This document shows, piece by piece, positions 42,801 to 50,585 of a stretch of DNA of 64,000 bases (position 1 is its first letter; each line of letters opens with the position of its first letter). The notes under the pieces are model-generated. The model ran no database searches. It was not told the DNA's origin and saw nothing but the letters and a program-made list of their open reading frames with translations. The position numbers and the translations under genes were made by a program. Source of the DNA: a virus; the IMG/VR virus record IMGVR_UViG_3300035703_000046, positions 1 through 64,000 of that record, one strand, 5' to 3'.

Positions 42801-43441
42801 GAAATAATGACTTTAACATCAAATTCTTTGCCAATTTTGATTAAGATATTATTGACCAAGGTTTGATCAATATAGTCGTTCATGGAACTGACTTGGCGTT
42901 TTAGTGCATGAGGCTGAATTTCAAACGCAAGATCATCTCCAAAAATTTCTTTTAGTTTTCTTGCCTGTTGTTTAGCGGTTTCAATTTGACGAGTATTAAT
43001 AAGCTGACCCAAAATTCCACCACTACAAGCGGTGGTGCAAATAAGATCGCCAGAATATTTTTCTAGCAAAGACCAATCAATTCTTGGATGAGTTTTTTTA
43101 AAAGCAATTACGCTATGATTGTTAGCTTCTCGGTGTAATTTTAATAGATTTTTATATCCATTATAGTTCTTGGCACAAAGGATAACATGTCGCCAACGAT
43201 CATTTTTTGTAGAAGCGGATAGGTCATCTACAAAATTAAATTCACAACCCATAATTAGCTTGACTCCAGTTTCTTTGCTTGCAGCCAAAGAATCATGAGC
43301 AGAGGCTAAAGTAGCATGATCAGTAACAGCAATTGCTGACTGTCCTAGCTCTTTAGCTCTATAAAAAAGATCCCTAGGTTTAATTAGGGAATCTAGAAGC
43401 GAAAATGTTGTATGGTTGTGAAATGAAACGTAATCTTTCAT
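39830..43441 (-). CDS. dnaE: DNA polymerase III alpha subunit (DnaE type)
   Basis: The 1203-residue protein is a bacterial-style family C replicative polymerase. Residues 5-70 begin the PHP domain (FHNHTTFSLLDSL, AVTDHATLA, then CEFN), which still has its His and Glu metal ligands. The polymerase core shows GRGSAGGS (about 405) and the catalytic aspartates PDIDLDF (Asp445, 447, 449). The C-terminal 150 residues are charged and may carry a binding tail. Most large phages encode family A or B enzymes, so a DnaE copy is noteworthy. It is coupled to the 93-residue gene upstream by ATGA. Confidence 0.95.
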   Translation of the reverse strand: MKDYVSFHNHTTFSLLDSLIKPRDLFYRAKELGQSAIAVTDHATLASAHDSLAASKETGVKLIMGCEFNFVDDLSASTKNDRWRHVILCAKNYNGYKNLLKLHREANNHSVIAFKKTHPRIDWSLLEKYSGDLICTTACSGGILGQLINTRQIETAKQQARKLKEIFGDDLAFEIQPHALKRQVSSMNDYIDQTLVNNILIKIGKEFDVKVIISTDAHYLYKEDAETHDVALAIGSGQPVESNNRLRYYNTSEDSIHSEFYMKSRDEVVSFFSRLYKDKAEEWADNTLYFAEKCEFPNWIDPAFTNPSKRELPDFPVKNQPDYKKFLVWKHEHLEKECPEDEAYLRYLVYSNLESRAKMPNLDAYKARIEDEFEVIAGKKFNSYMLIVADILDFCRKNNISTGYGRGSAGGSLIAYLARIHEADPLKYNLIFERFQNREKAAMPDIDLDFSKRNREKVLEYIYKKYGNEYVAQIANYMELTPKPYARAISRVYKFGGDFKSAVKVGNEIAAAIPDEVHKVSELMDNAPLYAEYTKVHPQLYKHSKKLGNTFAAFSKHAAGLVIGKRKLEEVVPLRVDKEGFIVLEYEKERAEANGLVKMDILGLETLDIIDDCLELIKKQGKPLPKEPFDFEMYDEKTYDLISSGNTFAVFQLGTSGGTMDLCRKIKPKSILDLALINALARPATADIRDDFAKVRNGEKPMELLHSSLERAFGFTYGFGLFEESLMFLAQDVAGWTLNEADALRKLTKEKGKNPEKAAKLRKNFIERSEANNIPAGIATTVWDDVISKFSGYGFNLSHAVFYSFLGFKTAYLKAHYPLEFLAANLIAEANSNAKNAPDNILKIKQELRASGVKVLPPDINKSEMTYNIIDDDTLLTGFDSLKFMSDDAIPEIITHRPYTSFEDFMRKVSARKVKINSVYALIGSGCFDCFGMSRKQMYLYAADYRKKLSLYLSRADDISQPFNYPFPEVGDFTIPEKHAFEIFFLGEGLTGSSFDIYPGFFDKSAVNFAKLIKDFPDKEDDSFGVEIPSTYGYLQGIIENFFTFKIKKETSKNFGREMGKMSIRDPYGNSIGMTLFSDDLEKFKKDIKKTMGSKFVIEPGVAINFAGALNWYEGTPSLILKQVRKIAGLPQKPSKDQLKPQKVTLKIANSKKKKSNTLMEFLEEANEELEENGIVENPDAEKNDPLDIDELSEYQAPESIED

Positions 43442-43719
43442 TTTAAGATAGCTTCCTCCAATAACTGAGAAAATTCTGGAATCAGATCGCTGCCATTTGC
43501 AGAGATTTTTAAGTTTATTTTATTTGTTCCAAAAGAAGCAGTGGCTACTAGCCCGCCTTTTTGAGCGTAAAAAATACCTGCATTAAAAAAATTATCAGGT
43601 ATGACGTACCCAGCTTGTTTGAATACGTCAACCTGATATTTTCTTAATGGCTTGCTAACTTCTAATATTGTAGTTGAACTTCCGCAACAGGACTTTACTA
43701 CATATTGTCTAACAGCCAT
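43438..43719 (-). CDS. Small beta-rich protein of unknown function
   Basis: This 93-residue product has an N-terminal SCCGSSTTILEVSKP and then alternating strands (GIFYAQKGGLVATASFGTNK). It ends in a short helix. It overlaps dnaE by ATGA, so it is translated with the polymerase and might be an accessory or regulator of it. No family is recognised. Confidence 0.66.
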   Translation of the reverse strand: MAVRQYVVKSCCGSSTTILEVSKPLRKYQVDVFKQAGYVIPDNFFNAGIFYAQKGGLVATASFGTNKINLKISANGSDLIPEFSQLLEEAILK

Positions 43720-43732
43720 CTATTTCCTTTAA

Positions 43733-44014
43733 TCACTTACCGCGTTGTTCTAGATTCCAAACTAGGAATTTAATCATAATCTGATGTTCTTTGATTGGAA
43801 TTGTGTATGTTTCTTTAAGTTCTTTAACTAGCTGCTTTGCGGCTGCTAGCTTTTCGTCCTTGTCCATGTCTTGTTCAAACTGACTAATCCCTTTCTCTAC
43901 TTCGATAATTCGTTCTTTAACTTCATCATCGGACATAGATCCGACTGAATCTTTAATAGATTCGGGCAGTTTGTTTAACCATTTTGTTGGAAAATCATTT
44001 TTTTCTTCTGACAT
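43733..44014 (-). CDS. Small helical protein of unknown function
   Basis: The 93-residue protein is acidic at the N-terminus and helical throughout (VKERIIEVEKGISQFEQDM). It ends FLVWNLEQRGK. GGAG lies six bases before the ATG. It sits between the trigger-factor-like gene and a small gene beside dnaE. Its role is unknown. Confidence 0.65.
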   Translation of the reverse strand: MSEEKNDFPTKWLNKLPESIKDSVGSMSDDEVKERIIEVEKGISQFEQDMDKDEKLAAAKQLVKELKETYTIPIKEHQIMIKFLVWNLEQRGK

Positions 44015-44028
44015 AATCTCTCCTTAAA

Positions 44029-45270
44029 TCATTCAATAATAGTAGAATTTTTAATTACCCACTCAACTGTAGCCGAATCTCTCATGTTGGCAACAATGCC
44101 AAAAATTGATCCGTCTTCAGTAGCTTTTTTAATAAAATCATCTGGATTTCCTCCTGTACCAGAAACTTTCATGCGAAGAGAATTTAAAAGCTCTCTTTCA
44201 GAGAAAGATGCATCTGGCTCTGCTTCTCGGATCGAATCTAGAATCAAGCTTAGTTTAACAGCTCTCTCGGCTTCTGTAAAGAGGCGAGATTTCGTTTCAG
44301 GTGGCATTGTTTTTAAATCCATGCCTCTATTTCTAGCGACATTTTGAGCTTCCATTTCCACTAACCAACTAGGAACATTGATCTCATTATGCTCAAGTAA
44401 TCTTACTAAAACTTGATTGGTAAGATCATTTCTTTCTTTTTGCTGAGACTGGCTCATTACGACTGAGCTTGCATAAGACTCTAGCTTTTCATAGGTAGGA
44501 AAGCCAACTTTCTGAGCAAATGCATCATCTAGTGCGGCTAGGTCGGTTCTCATGCCCATGTGCAAAGTAACGGTAAAATCAACCACTTTATTTTTAAGCG
44601 ATTCTAGAGGAGTGTCTTCATCCATTGAAACTTTAAAGTTTTTTGTTTCATCTGGAACCATGCCTAAAAGATTTTCATCTAGTTTTGAGAACTGACCAAC
44701 GTTATAAACCAAGCCTTCTTGAGTAAGCTCTGAAACTACCTGTCCCTCAGATTCTACCTTAATGTCTAAGGTGATTTTATCGCCTTGCTGGACAAAATCA
44801 CCTTCACCGTAAGGTCGTGACTCTCCATGCTTTACTCGGAGATTTTGGATCATTTTAGCTACTAGCTCTGTGACGGGCTCTGAGGCGGGTTTTGGAATGC
44901 TAAACCCTTTATATTCTTTTAATTCAACGTCAGGCTTTTTCCAGACCATCATTTCACAATAGAATTGATCTTTATCAAAAGATTGCGATGTAACCTGGGG
45001 ATAAAACATAGTTTTAATTTTGTGCTCAAATAGCAAATCATTATAAGCCTCAGAAACTAAATCTTTGGCAGCTAAAGAATCAATTGTTGATTTCATTTGC
45101 AACTCAATGGCTTGAGTTGGGGCTGCTCCGGGTCGAAATCCTTTAACAGGAACTTTTTCTTTTTTAATTCTGTCAACGACTCTTAATCGAGCTGCTTTAA
45201 CCTTTTCGGGCTCAGCAACATAATGAACATTTAATTTACATAAATCAACTTCTTGCACTTGAATAGTCAT
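44029..45270 (-). CDS. tig: Trigger factor-like chaperone
   Basis: The 413-residue protein matches bacterial trigger factor over its whole length. The N-terminal ribosome-docking signature is present (VKGFRPGAAPTQAI, residues 42-55; GFRPG at 44-48, the site that binds ribosomal protein uL23). A PPIase-like middle (about 150-240, GEGDFVQQGDKITLDIKVES) and the helical C-terminal arms (NVPSWLVEMEAQNVARNRG) follow. Trigger factor meets nascent chains at the exit tunnel and slows misfolding. It is unusual in phages and here probably helps late virion proteins fold. AAGG lies ahead of ATG 45270. Confidence 0.9.
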   Translation of the reverse strand: MTIQVQEVDLCKLNVHYVAEPEKVKAARLRVVDRIKKEKVPVKGFRPGAAPTQAIELQMKSTIDSLAAKDLVSEAYNDLLFEHKIKTMFYPQVTSQSFDKDQFYCEMMVWKKPDVELKEYKGFSIPKPASEPVTELVAKMIQNLRVKHGESRPYGEGDFVQQGDKITLDIKVESEGQVVSELTQEGLVYNVGQFSKLDENLLGMVPDETKNFKVSMDEDTPLESLKNKVVDFTVTLHMGMRTDLAALDDAFAQKVGFPTYEKLESYASSVVMSQSQQKERNDLTNQVLVRLLEHNEINVPSWLVEMEAQNVARNRGMDLKTMPPETKSRLFTEAERAVKLSLILDSIREAEPDASFSERELLNSLRMKVSGTGGNPDDFIKKATEDGSIFGIVANMRDSATVEWVIKNSTIIE

Positions 45271-45289
45271 ACTAACTTACCTTTCAATA

Positions 45290-46165
45290 TTATTTGTCAA
45301 ACCAATTCACAGAACTGTAATATAGAGTATTATCTTTCTCGACAGGTGTAATTTTTGTTTGTTTGGGAGCGATGGAGCCTAAAAATTTAGCCCCATCGTG
45401 ACAGTTTTCTAAATAATCACAATAATCACACAATCTACTTGGGCTAGGTTTAAATGCGGCTTCAGTTCTAATTAAAGCTGCTTTTTCTAGATAATAATCT
45501 TCCACTTCTTTTACATCGTCAAGAGTAAATTCTTTAACAATTTCTTTAAATCCCATTTTTGCCATAATGTAAGATGTTCTAACTTTTTTCAAAGACGGGT
45601 CAGTTAAAAACATTACGTAGGCATAAGTCTTTAATTGAAAAAAATCATTCTTTAAATAAGAATCATTCTTAGATGTTTTATAGTCAGCAACATGAAGAAT
45701 CTTATCTTGATCTAATTGAATTTTATCAATAAATCCATTTAGTAATATTGTATTATCAATATTTACATTAAACTCTTTTTCTGCTGCTAAGAAGTCAGAT
45801 AATGTATTATTTTTTCTTTTTTCTGAAATGTTTTTTAAATAAGTGAAGCAAAGCTCCCAAATTTCTTTATTTTTTTCTTGAGATAGCTTAGATTCATATG
45901 CTTTTTTAGCCTTAGAATAAGAATCTTTCATTATTAGATTTAAGGGCTGATCGGGGTTTTCATTGTATTGTAAATGAAAATATTCTAAAACTGCATGTAA
46001 AAATTTTCCAAAAGAATGAAACTCCCATTCTTTTTTAGGGAGCTTATCTATATAAGAAAATTTAAATTTGGTCTTACAATCTTCAAATGTTTTTAATTTA
46101 CTAACGCTAAGATTAAGAATTTCTTTGTTTTTTTCAGGTCTGCTATCAAGCAAAATGCCTTTCAT
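45290..46165 (-). CDS. PD-(D/E)XK nuclease, RecB/Cas4-like
   Basis: The 291-residue product has a RecB-type nuclease core: LNLSVSKLKTFEDCKTKFKF at the start, then NGFIDKIQLD and HVADYKTSKND (the Asp, Asp and Lys pattern). A Cys cluster at the C-terminus (LCDYCDYLENC) with an early Cys near residue 30 is like the Fe-S site of AddB or Cas4. It probably processes DNA ends with the RecA/SbcCD set. The start overlaps the upstream stop by ATGA. There is no CRISPR array nearby, so a CRISPR role is not suggested. Confidence 0.85.
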   Translation of the reverse strand: MKGILLDSRPEKNKEILNLSVSKLKTFEDCKTKFKFSYIDKLPKKEWEFHSFGKFLHAVLEYFHLQYNENPDQPLNLIMKDSYSKAKKAYESKLSQEKNKEIWELCFTYLKNISEKRKNNTLSDFLAAEKEFNVNIDNTILLNGFIDKIQLDQDKILHVADYKTSKNDSYLKNDFFQLKTYAYVMFLTDPSLKKVRTSYIMAKMGFKEIVKEFTLDDVKEVEDYYLEKAALIRTEAAFKPSPSRLCDYCDYLENCHDGAKFLGSIAPKQTKITPVEKDNTLYYSSVNWFDK

Positions 46166-47124
46166 ATAATCCTGCTCCTAAAGAAAGGATACCATTTAAA
46201 TACCAATCCGACTCCAGAAGTTCGGCTTACTGGAATTACATTTGAATAATTGGTAGATACAGTTGGTAAGAATTTTTCTTTTGAAATAATCCATCGTAAC
46301 GAAGACGAATCGAAATAATAATAAGTTATTGTAGAGTCTTTGGGGTTGAAGTGCTGACGTAATGCAGAGCCGGTGCTTTGTAAAGTTCCTGGATTATAAT
46401 AATATTGAGCACCATTGTTAGCAATTTCAGGATTAATTAAAGTAAATGACCCCCTATTAATCATTGAAATGTCTTGATTTGCCGTATCGGAAAAAGATTG
46501 AAAAATTACTTTAGCTTTTGGATTAAAAAATTTATCATTAACTGAAGTTTGGTCTGGTATTGGATCGGGTAATCGAATAGTAGAATAAGAAACGGTGCCA
46601 ATTCCTCGACCGACATTTCCTTTTCCATCAGTTTCAGAATAAATAAAATCTAATCTTGTAGCAGTTTGATCTATAGATCCCACCGCATTTCCAGCTGCAT
46701 CATACCCATCTAAAATATTAGGAATTGCAGAGTCATCAATAATAAGACCCGCAGCAGGTCCAAATGTAGGACTAATATCTTGTAACATGTCTCCAAATGG
46801 AGAATAGTTAGTCCCTGTACGATATTGATTGTAATTAGTTACAATAGAAGATCCTGGATCTAACCCAACAAATGAAGACCCATAAGTTTGAGAAAAAATA
46901 GCTGAATTTTCTATTCCATTGGTGGCAAAGATTTTTACTGTAACTTTACTGAAGTTGGAAGGCAAATTAATTTGATCAATATAAATATTTGAATTTATAT
47001 CAGGGGCAGAGCCATCCAAGGTGTAAAATATACTAGCGGGAACGTTAGTTTCTACAGTAAGAAATGAAGGAATCCCTGCAATTTTTTCTAAATCAGATTC
47101 TGTAATAATTAAACTTATAGCCAT
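46162..47124 (-). CDS. Putative virion protein with chitobiase-like domain
   Basis: This 320-residue protein begins with a beta-sandwich pattern of the chitobiase/hexosaminidase C-terminal type (ASIFYTLDGSAPDINSNIYI, then VTVKIFATNGIENSA, about residues 25-80). The rest is Asn/Ser/Tyr-rich and beta-like, as in tail or fibre proteins. A surface or tail role is probable, though it lies among replication genes. The start shares one base with the upstream stop. Its exact function is unknown. Confidence 0.7.
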   Translation of the reverse strand: MAISLIITESDLEKIAGIPSFLTVETNVPASIFYTLDGSAPDINSNIYIDQINLPSNFSKVTVKIFATNGIENSAIFSQTYGSSFVGLDPGSSIVTNYNQYRTGTNYSPFGDMLQDISPTFGPAAGLIIDDSAIPNILDGYDAAGNAVGSIDQTATRLDFIYSETDGKGNVGRGIGTVSYSTIRLPDPIPDQTSVNDKFFNPKAKVIFQSFSDTANQDISMINRGSFTLINPEIANNGAQYYYNPGTLQSTGSALRQHFNPKDSTITYYYFDSSSLRWIISKEKFLPTVSTNYSNVIPVSRTSGVGLVFKWYPFFRSRII

Positions 47125-47450
47125 TATTTTACCAATAAATTAAGAAACTTTTTAGTATTCATTGTTTTTTTAGGATTAATCATAAATCCATGCCTATATA
47201 CGGCATGACCTACTCTTCTTAAAATTTTTCCTAAAGTAAAATAATGTTCTTCTCCAGTAGTCCTATATAAAGAAAAAAAATCTTCCGAAGTTTCAATAAA
47301 TTCTTTTTCTAAATCTGGATTGTCCTGAAGTCTTGTAAGAGAGTTCTTCTTTAAAAAAAGAAACAAGCCATCCTCGCCATCCTTGGCAAGGATGTCTCGG
47401 CAAGTTTTAGAAATCTCCTCTAAGTTCCTTTTTGTAGCCATGTTTCGCAT
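47124..47450 (-). CDS. Small helical protein of unknown function
   Basis: The 108-residue product is basic and helical (DILAKDGEDGLFLFLKKN and a Lys-rich C-terminus). Two Mets open it (codons 1 and 4); neither has a clear ribosome site, so the start is uncertain by three codons. It lies after a 43-base gap and before the chitobiase-like gene. No motif was recognised. Confidence 0.62.
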   Translation of the reverse strand: MRNMATKRNLEEISKTCRDILAKDGEDGLFLFLKKNSLTRLQDNPDLEKEFIETSEDFFSLYRTTGEEHYFTLGKILRRVGHAVYRHGFMINPKKTMNTKKFLNLLVK

Positions 47451-47493
47451 AGTGGTCTTGCATAATGGGTTCCTATAGTTATATATCTTATCT

Positions 47494-48420
47494 TTAGTAA
47501 TTAAAACTGCTATCAGATTTTAAAAAACTATAATAGTTTCTACCTCTTTGCCACGAATCAAAATAAGAAGAAGGGGGATTAAGAGGATCTAGCCATATTT
47601 TTAAATTTTCTAACTTAATAGAATTATTAAAATAATCAATTTTTTCAGAGAGTTCTGATAAATTATTTTTTATAGAATTTAATTCTAATCTTTTTAGATT
47701 ATTTTTTTCTTTATGAGCACATATAAATCCGCCAATAAAAGCATCATTTGGAACCGCAGCTGTAATATCAAACTGTAAAATTGGCTTTATGCCAGCATTG
47801 CTAAATACTATTAAGTTTTGATTTTGATTTCTTTTTTTGAAATTTTCAATTAAAAAATTGACGCTATTATTATTAATAATAATATTTTTTAAATCAAACC
47901 ATTGCAAAGAGGTCTCAGAGCTATGATTTGAAATATCCCAGTTATCAGGTCTAATTAAAAAATACTCTTCAGCGCCAAGGCTTTTAAGACCAAGTAATTC
48001 ATTTTGAAATCGCAAGTCATCGCAAACAAAATTAACGCCAGGACTATTTTGAATTTCTAATAGTGTCTTTTTAACATGAAAATCTGTATCGTGCGCTCGT
48101 AAAACATCCGTCCCAACAAATTGCAACAATTTTCTAGGAGTCTCTATAAAAATTTCTTCTTTAAGAAGATAAGTTACGTCTTCTTTAATATAAGAAGATA
48201 TTTTTTTATAAAAATCAATATTTGTATAAATTTTTAAGCATTTAGTTTCTTTTAAAGTTTGATCGTAAAGATATTTTTTATCTATCAAAAAAACATCAGA
48301 AATTAAATTTTTTAAAAAATCTGCAAAAGATATTTTGACATATTTCTCACTTTCTATGAGAAACCTAGATAAAGTGGATTTCCCACTTCCTTTTCTTCCC
48401 GCTAAAGCCAAAATAGTCAT
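47494..48420 (-). CDS. Deoxynucleoside monophosphate kinase with extra C-terminal part
   Basis: The first 200 residues match phage dNMP kinase (T4 gp1 type): P-loop AGRKGSGKST (7-16), RKLLQFVGTDVLR and FVCDDLRFQNE. It phosphorylates dNMPs to supply dNTPs. Residues about 205-308 form an extra C-terminal part with a Cys and a Trp/Arg-rich end (WLDPLNPPSSYFDSWQRGR) that I do not recognise and that is not present in T4 gp1, which is about 240 residues. It overlaps sbcC by ATGA, so it is expressed with the recombination genes. Confidence 0.82.
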   Translation of the reverse strand: MTILALAGRKGSGKSTLSRFLIESEKYVKISFADFLKNLISDVFLIDKKYLYDQTLKETKCLKIYTNIDFYKKISSYIKEDVTYLLKEEIFIETPRKLLQFVGTDVLRAHDTDFHVKKTLLEIQNSPGVNFVCDDLRFQNELLGLKSLGAEEYFLIRPDNWDISNHSSETSLQWFDLKNIIINNNSVNFLIENFKKRNQNQNLIVFSNAGIKPILQFDITAAVPNDAFIGGFICAHKEKNNLKRLELNSIKNNLSELSEKIDYFNNSIKLENLKIWLDPLNPPSSYFDSWQRGRNYYSFLKSDSSFNY

Positions 48421-50585
48421 ACCGCTATTACCTCTGCCGTTGATCCAAGAGAGCCTTCATTATTAACTACTATAGCATGATTAAACTTTTCTTTTAGTTT
48501 ATCCTTGTGAGTAATTACTAAAACCTTATAAGTCTTCTCTAGCTCTTTAATTATTGAAATAAATGCAGAAGAAGAAGCCTCATCTAAACGCTCATCAATC
48601 TCATCAAAACACAAAAGCTTAAACTTGGGAACCCCATTTTCCACAGTATCTTTGAGACCCATTTTTAACGCCCATCTAATTACAAATTCTTGACCGCCAG
48701 AAAGCTCTGAAGAATCTAGCTCTAAAGAATTTTCAAAGAATTTAATATCAAAAGTATCTTCTTCTTTGCCCTTTTTATCTTTAGAAATAATAAATTGAAC
48801 TTCTAGCCCAGGCTTAATTTTATTAAGCCAAGAATTAGTATTTATCTGAAAAGCATCTAAAATATTATAGATGATTCTATTAGGGACTCCTGTAGGAGAA
48901 AATCCTTGTAGAACAATTTGATAAGTTTCAATCTCTTCTTCTAAGAGAGATTTTTGAATACTAAAAGAATTATATTTTTCAATATTTTTTTCGTTTGTAT
49001 CTAATTTGTCTTTTAGAATAGCTAAATTGTTATTTCCGATTAATATACTATTGTCTATTTTTTCAATAACAATTTTAACATTTTCAAATTCTGATTTTAA
49101 AGATTTTAGTTTAGAAGAAGTGTTTTCATCAGTCTGCTTATCTAATTTTTCAGATAAATTCTTTTGTTTTTCTAAATTTAATTTTAGAGTATTATTCAAA
49201 GAATGCAAATCAGACTCTATCATTTTGATAAATTCTTCCACAGAGGATTTGCTTTGAATTAAGGACTGCTCTTTTTCTTTAAGAATTTTTTCTTTTTGCT
49301 CTAAATCTAATATTACTTTAGTTCTTTCATCGTTTTTTAATATTTTATTATTAATATCCATTTTTTTGTTTTGAATATTTTCTAAGACAGAAGAATATTT
49401 TTTATTTTCTTCTGTAATTAAAGATATTTCTTGCAAGACTTTATGATTATGAGATTCTTTATACTCTTCAGTTATGGACTGAAAGCATTCTGGACATACT
49501 TCATCTTGCGGTATTGGAGATTTTAACTTAGAAAGTTTAGAATTATTATTTAATACTAGGGCTTTAATGTTTGTTTCTTCTTTTGTTAAATCCTGTAATT
49601 TTTCTTTAAGCTCTACTTTGTCATATGTTGGCAAAGCTAGCGCCTCTTTTAATTTTAGAGAATTATCTTCGCAAGAATTTTTATTTAAAGAAATATCTTT
49701 AATAATTTTATTTTTTTCAATATCTTTTTTGTCTTTGTTGTCATTCAGTGATTTAATTTTTAAATTAATTAAATCATGCTCTGACTCTAATTCTTTAGAC
49801 TGTTTGAGTAACAATTCTGAAGATTTATCTAAAGACGATTCTAAAACATTAATTTCTTGCTGAAAACCATTTAACTGTTCAATTTTAGAAGTTTTTTCTA
49901 AAAATTTATCATCTAAAATTGATTGAGTAATTTTTATTTTTTCTAGTAAAGAATTTTTTTGCTGAATAGGATCTTCAAGTGATTCAATTTTGGCATTTAC
50001 TACACTTATTTCTTTATTTTTTTCAGAAATATATTCTTTTGTTTTTTGCTCTAGTTTAGAATAGATAGAAAGTAATAAAGCGTTTTTAATAATTTCTAAT
50101 CTTTCTTTTGGATTTTTAGCTGATAGAAATCCGTGCAAATGATCTTTTTGACTAAAAAGATAAATATTATGAAAAGCATTATCATTTAATGATAATAGCT
50201 TTGAAATTTCCAAATCTATATTTGTATTTGTATTGCTGCTTTTTGAAATCCATTCATCATTAACTTTTTGATAAAGTTCAAGGATAGAACTTCCCTTTGT
50301 CCTAGCTCTAAATATTTTATATTCAATAGAGTCTGTTTCAAATTCAAATTCAACAGTACATTTTTTCTCTCCTCTTCGGATAACTCTATCTACCGTTGAA
50401 ACATCATAGGTTCCAAATAAAGCGTATCGTATCGCCCTAAATATGGTAGATTTGCCCGCAGCGTTGGATAATGACAAGTCTCCATTGTGCTGACCTAAAA
50501 CTAAAGCAGAATCAAATTTTGAAAAATCAATTTCCGCTTCTTTATAAGTCATAAAGTTTTTTATATTTAATTTTAATGGATTCAT
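48417..50585 (-). CDS. sbcC: SbcC/gp46-like recombination ATPase
   Basis: The 722-residue protein has the Rad50/SbcC layout. An N-terminal Walker A carries a loop insertion (NGDLSLSNAAGKST, about 34-47), then come long coiled coils with a zinc hook (Cys364-Pro-Glu-Cys367), the signature LSGGQ (about 626-631) and Walker B KLLCFDEIDERLDE. With SbcD it processes DNA ends for recombination-dependent replication. It is co-translated with sbcD and the dNMP kinase. The P-loop insertion is of a kind seen in some other phage homologues. Confidence 0.93.
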   Translation of the reverse strand: MNPLKLNIKNFMTYKEAEIDFSKFDSALVLGQHNGDLSLSNAAGKSTIFRAIRYALFGTYDVSTVDRVIRRGEKKCTVEFEFETDSIEYKIFRARTKGSSILELYQKVNDEWISKSSNTNTNIDLEISKLLSLNDNAFHNIYLFSQKDHLHGFLSAKNPKERLEIIKNALLLSIYSKLEQKTKEYISEKNKEISVVNAKIESLEDPIQQKNSLLEKIKITQSILDDKFLEKTSKIEQLNGFQQEINVLESSLDKSSELLLKQSKELESEHDLINLKIKSLNDNKDKKDIEKNKIIKDISLNKNSCEDNSLKLKEALALPTYDKVELKEKLQDLTKEETNIKALVLNNNSKLSKLKSPIPQDEVCPECFQSITEEYKESHNHKVLQEISLITEENKKYSSVLENIQNKKMDINNKILKNDERTKVILDLEQKEKILKEKEQSLIQSKSSVEEFIKMIESDLHSLNNTLKLNLEKQKNLSEKLDKQTDENTSSKLKSLKSEFENVKIVIEKIDNSILIGNNNLAILKDKLDTNEKNIEKYNSFSIQKSLLEEEIETYQIVLQGFSPTGVPNRIIYNILDAFQINTNSWLNKIKPGLEVQFIISKDKKGKEEDTFDIKFFENSLELDSSELSGGQEFVIRWALKMGLKDTVENGVPKFKLLCFDEIDERLDEASSSAFISIIKELEKTYKVLVITHKDKLKEKFNHAIVVNNEGSLGSTAEVIAV

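Noticed and set aside
45290-46165. Cas4 as evidence for a CRISPR system
   Set aside because: The nuclease has a Cas4/RecB-like Cys cluster, but no repeats or other cas genes lie near; a recombination role suits the SbcCD/RecA neighbours better.
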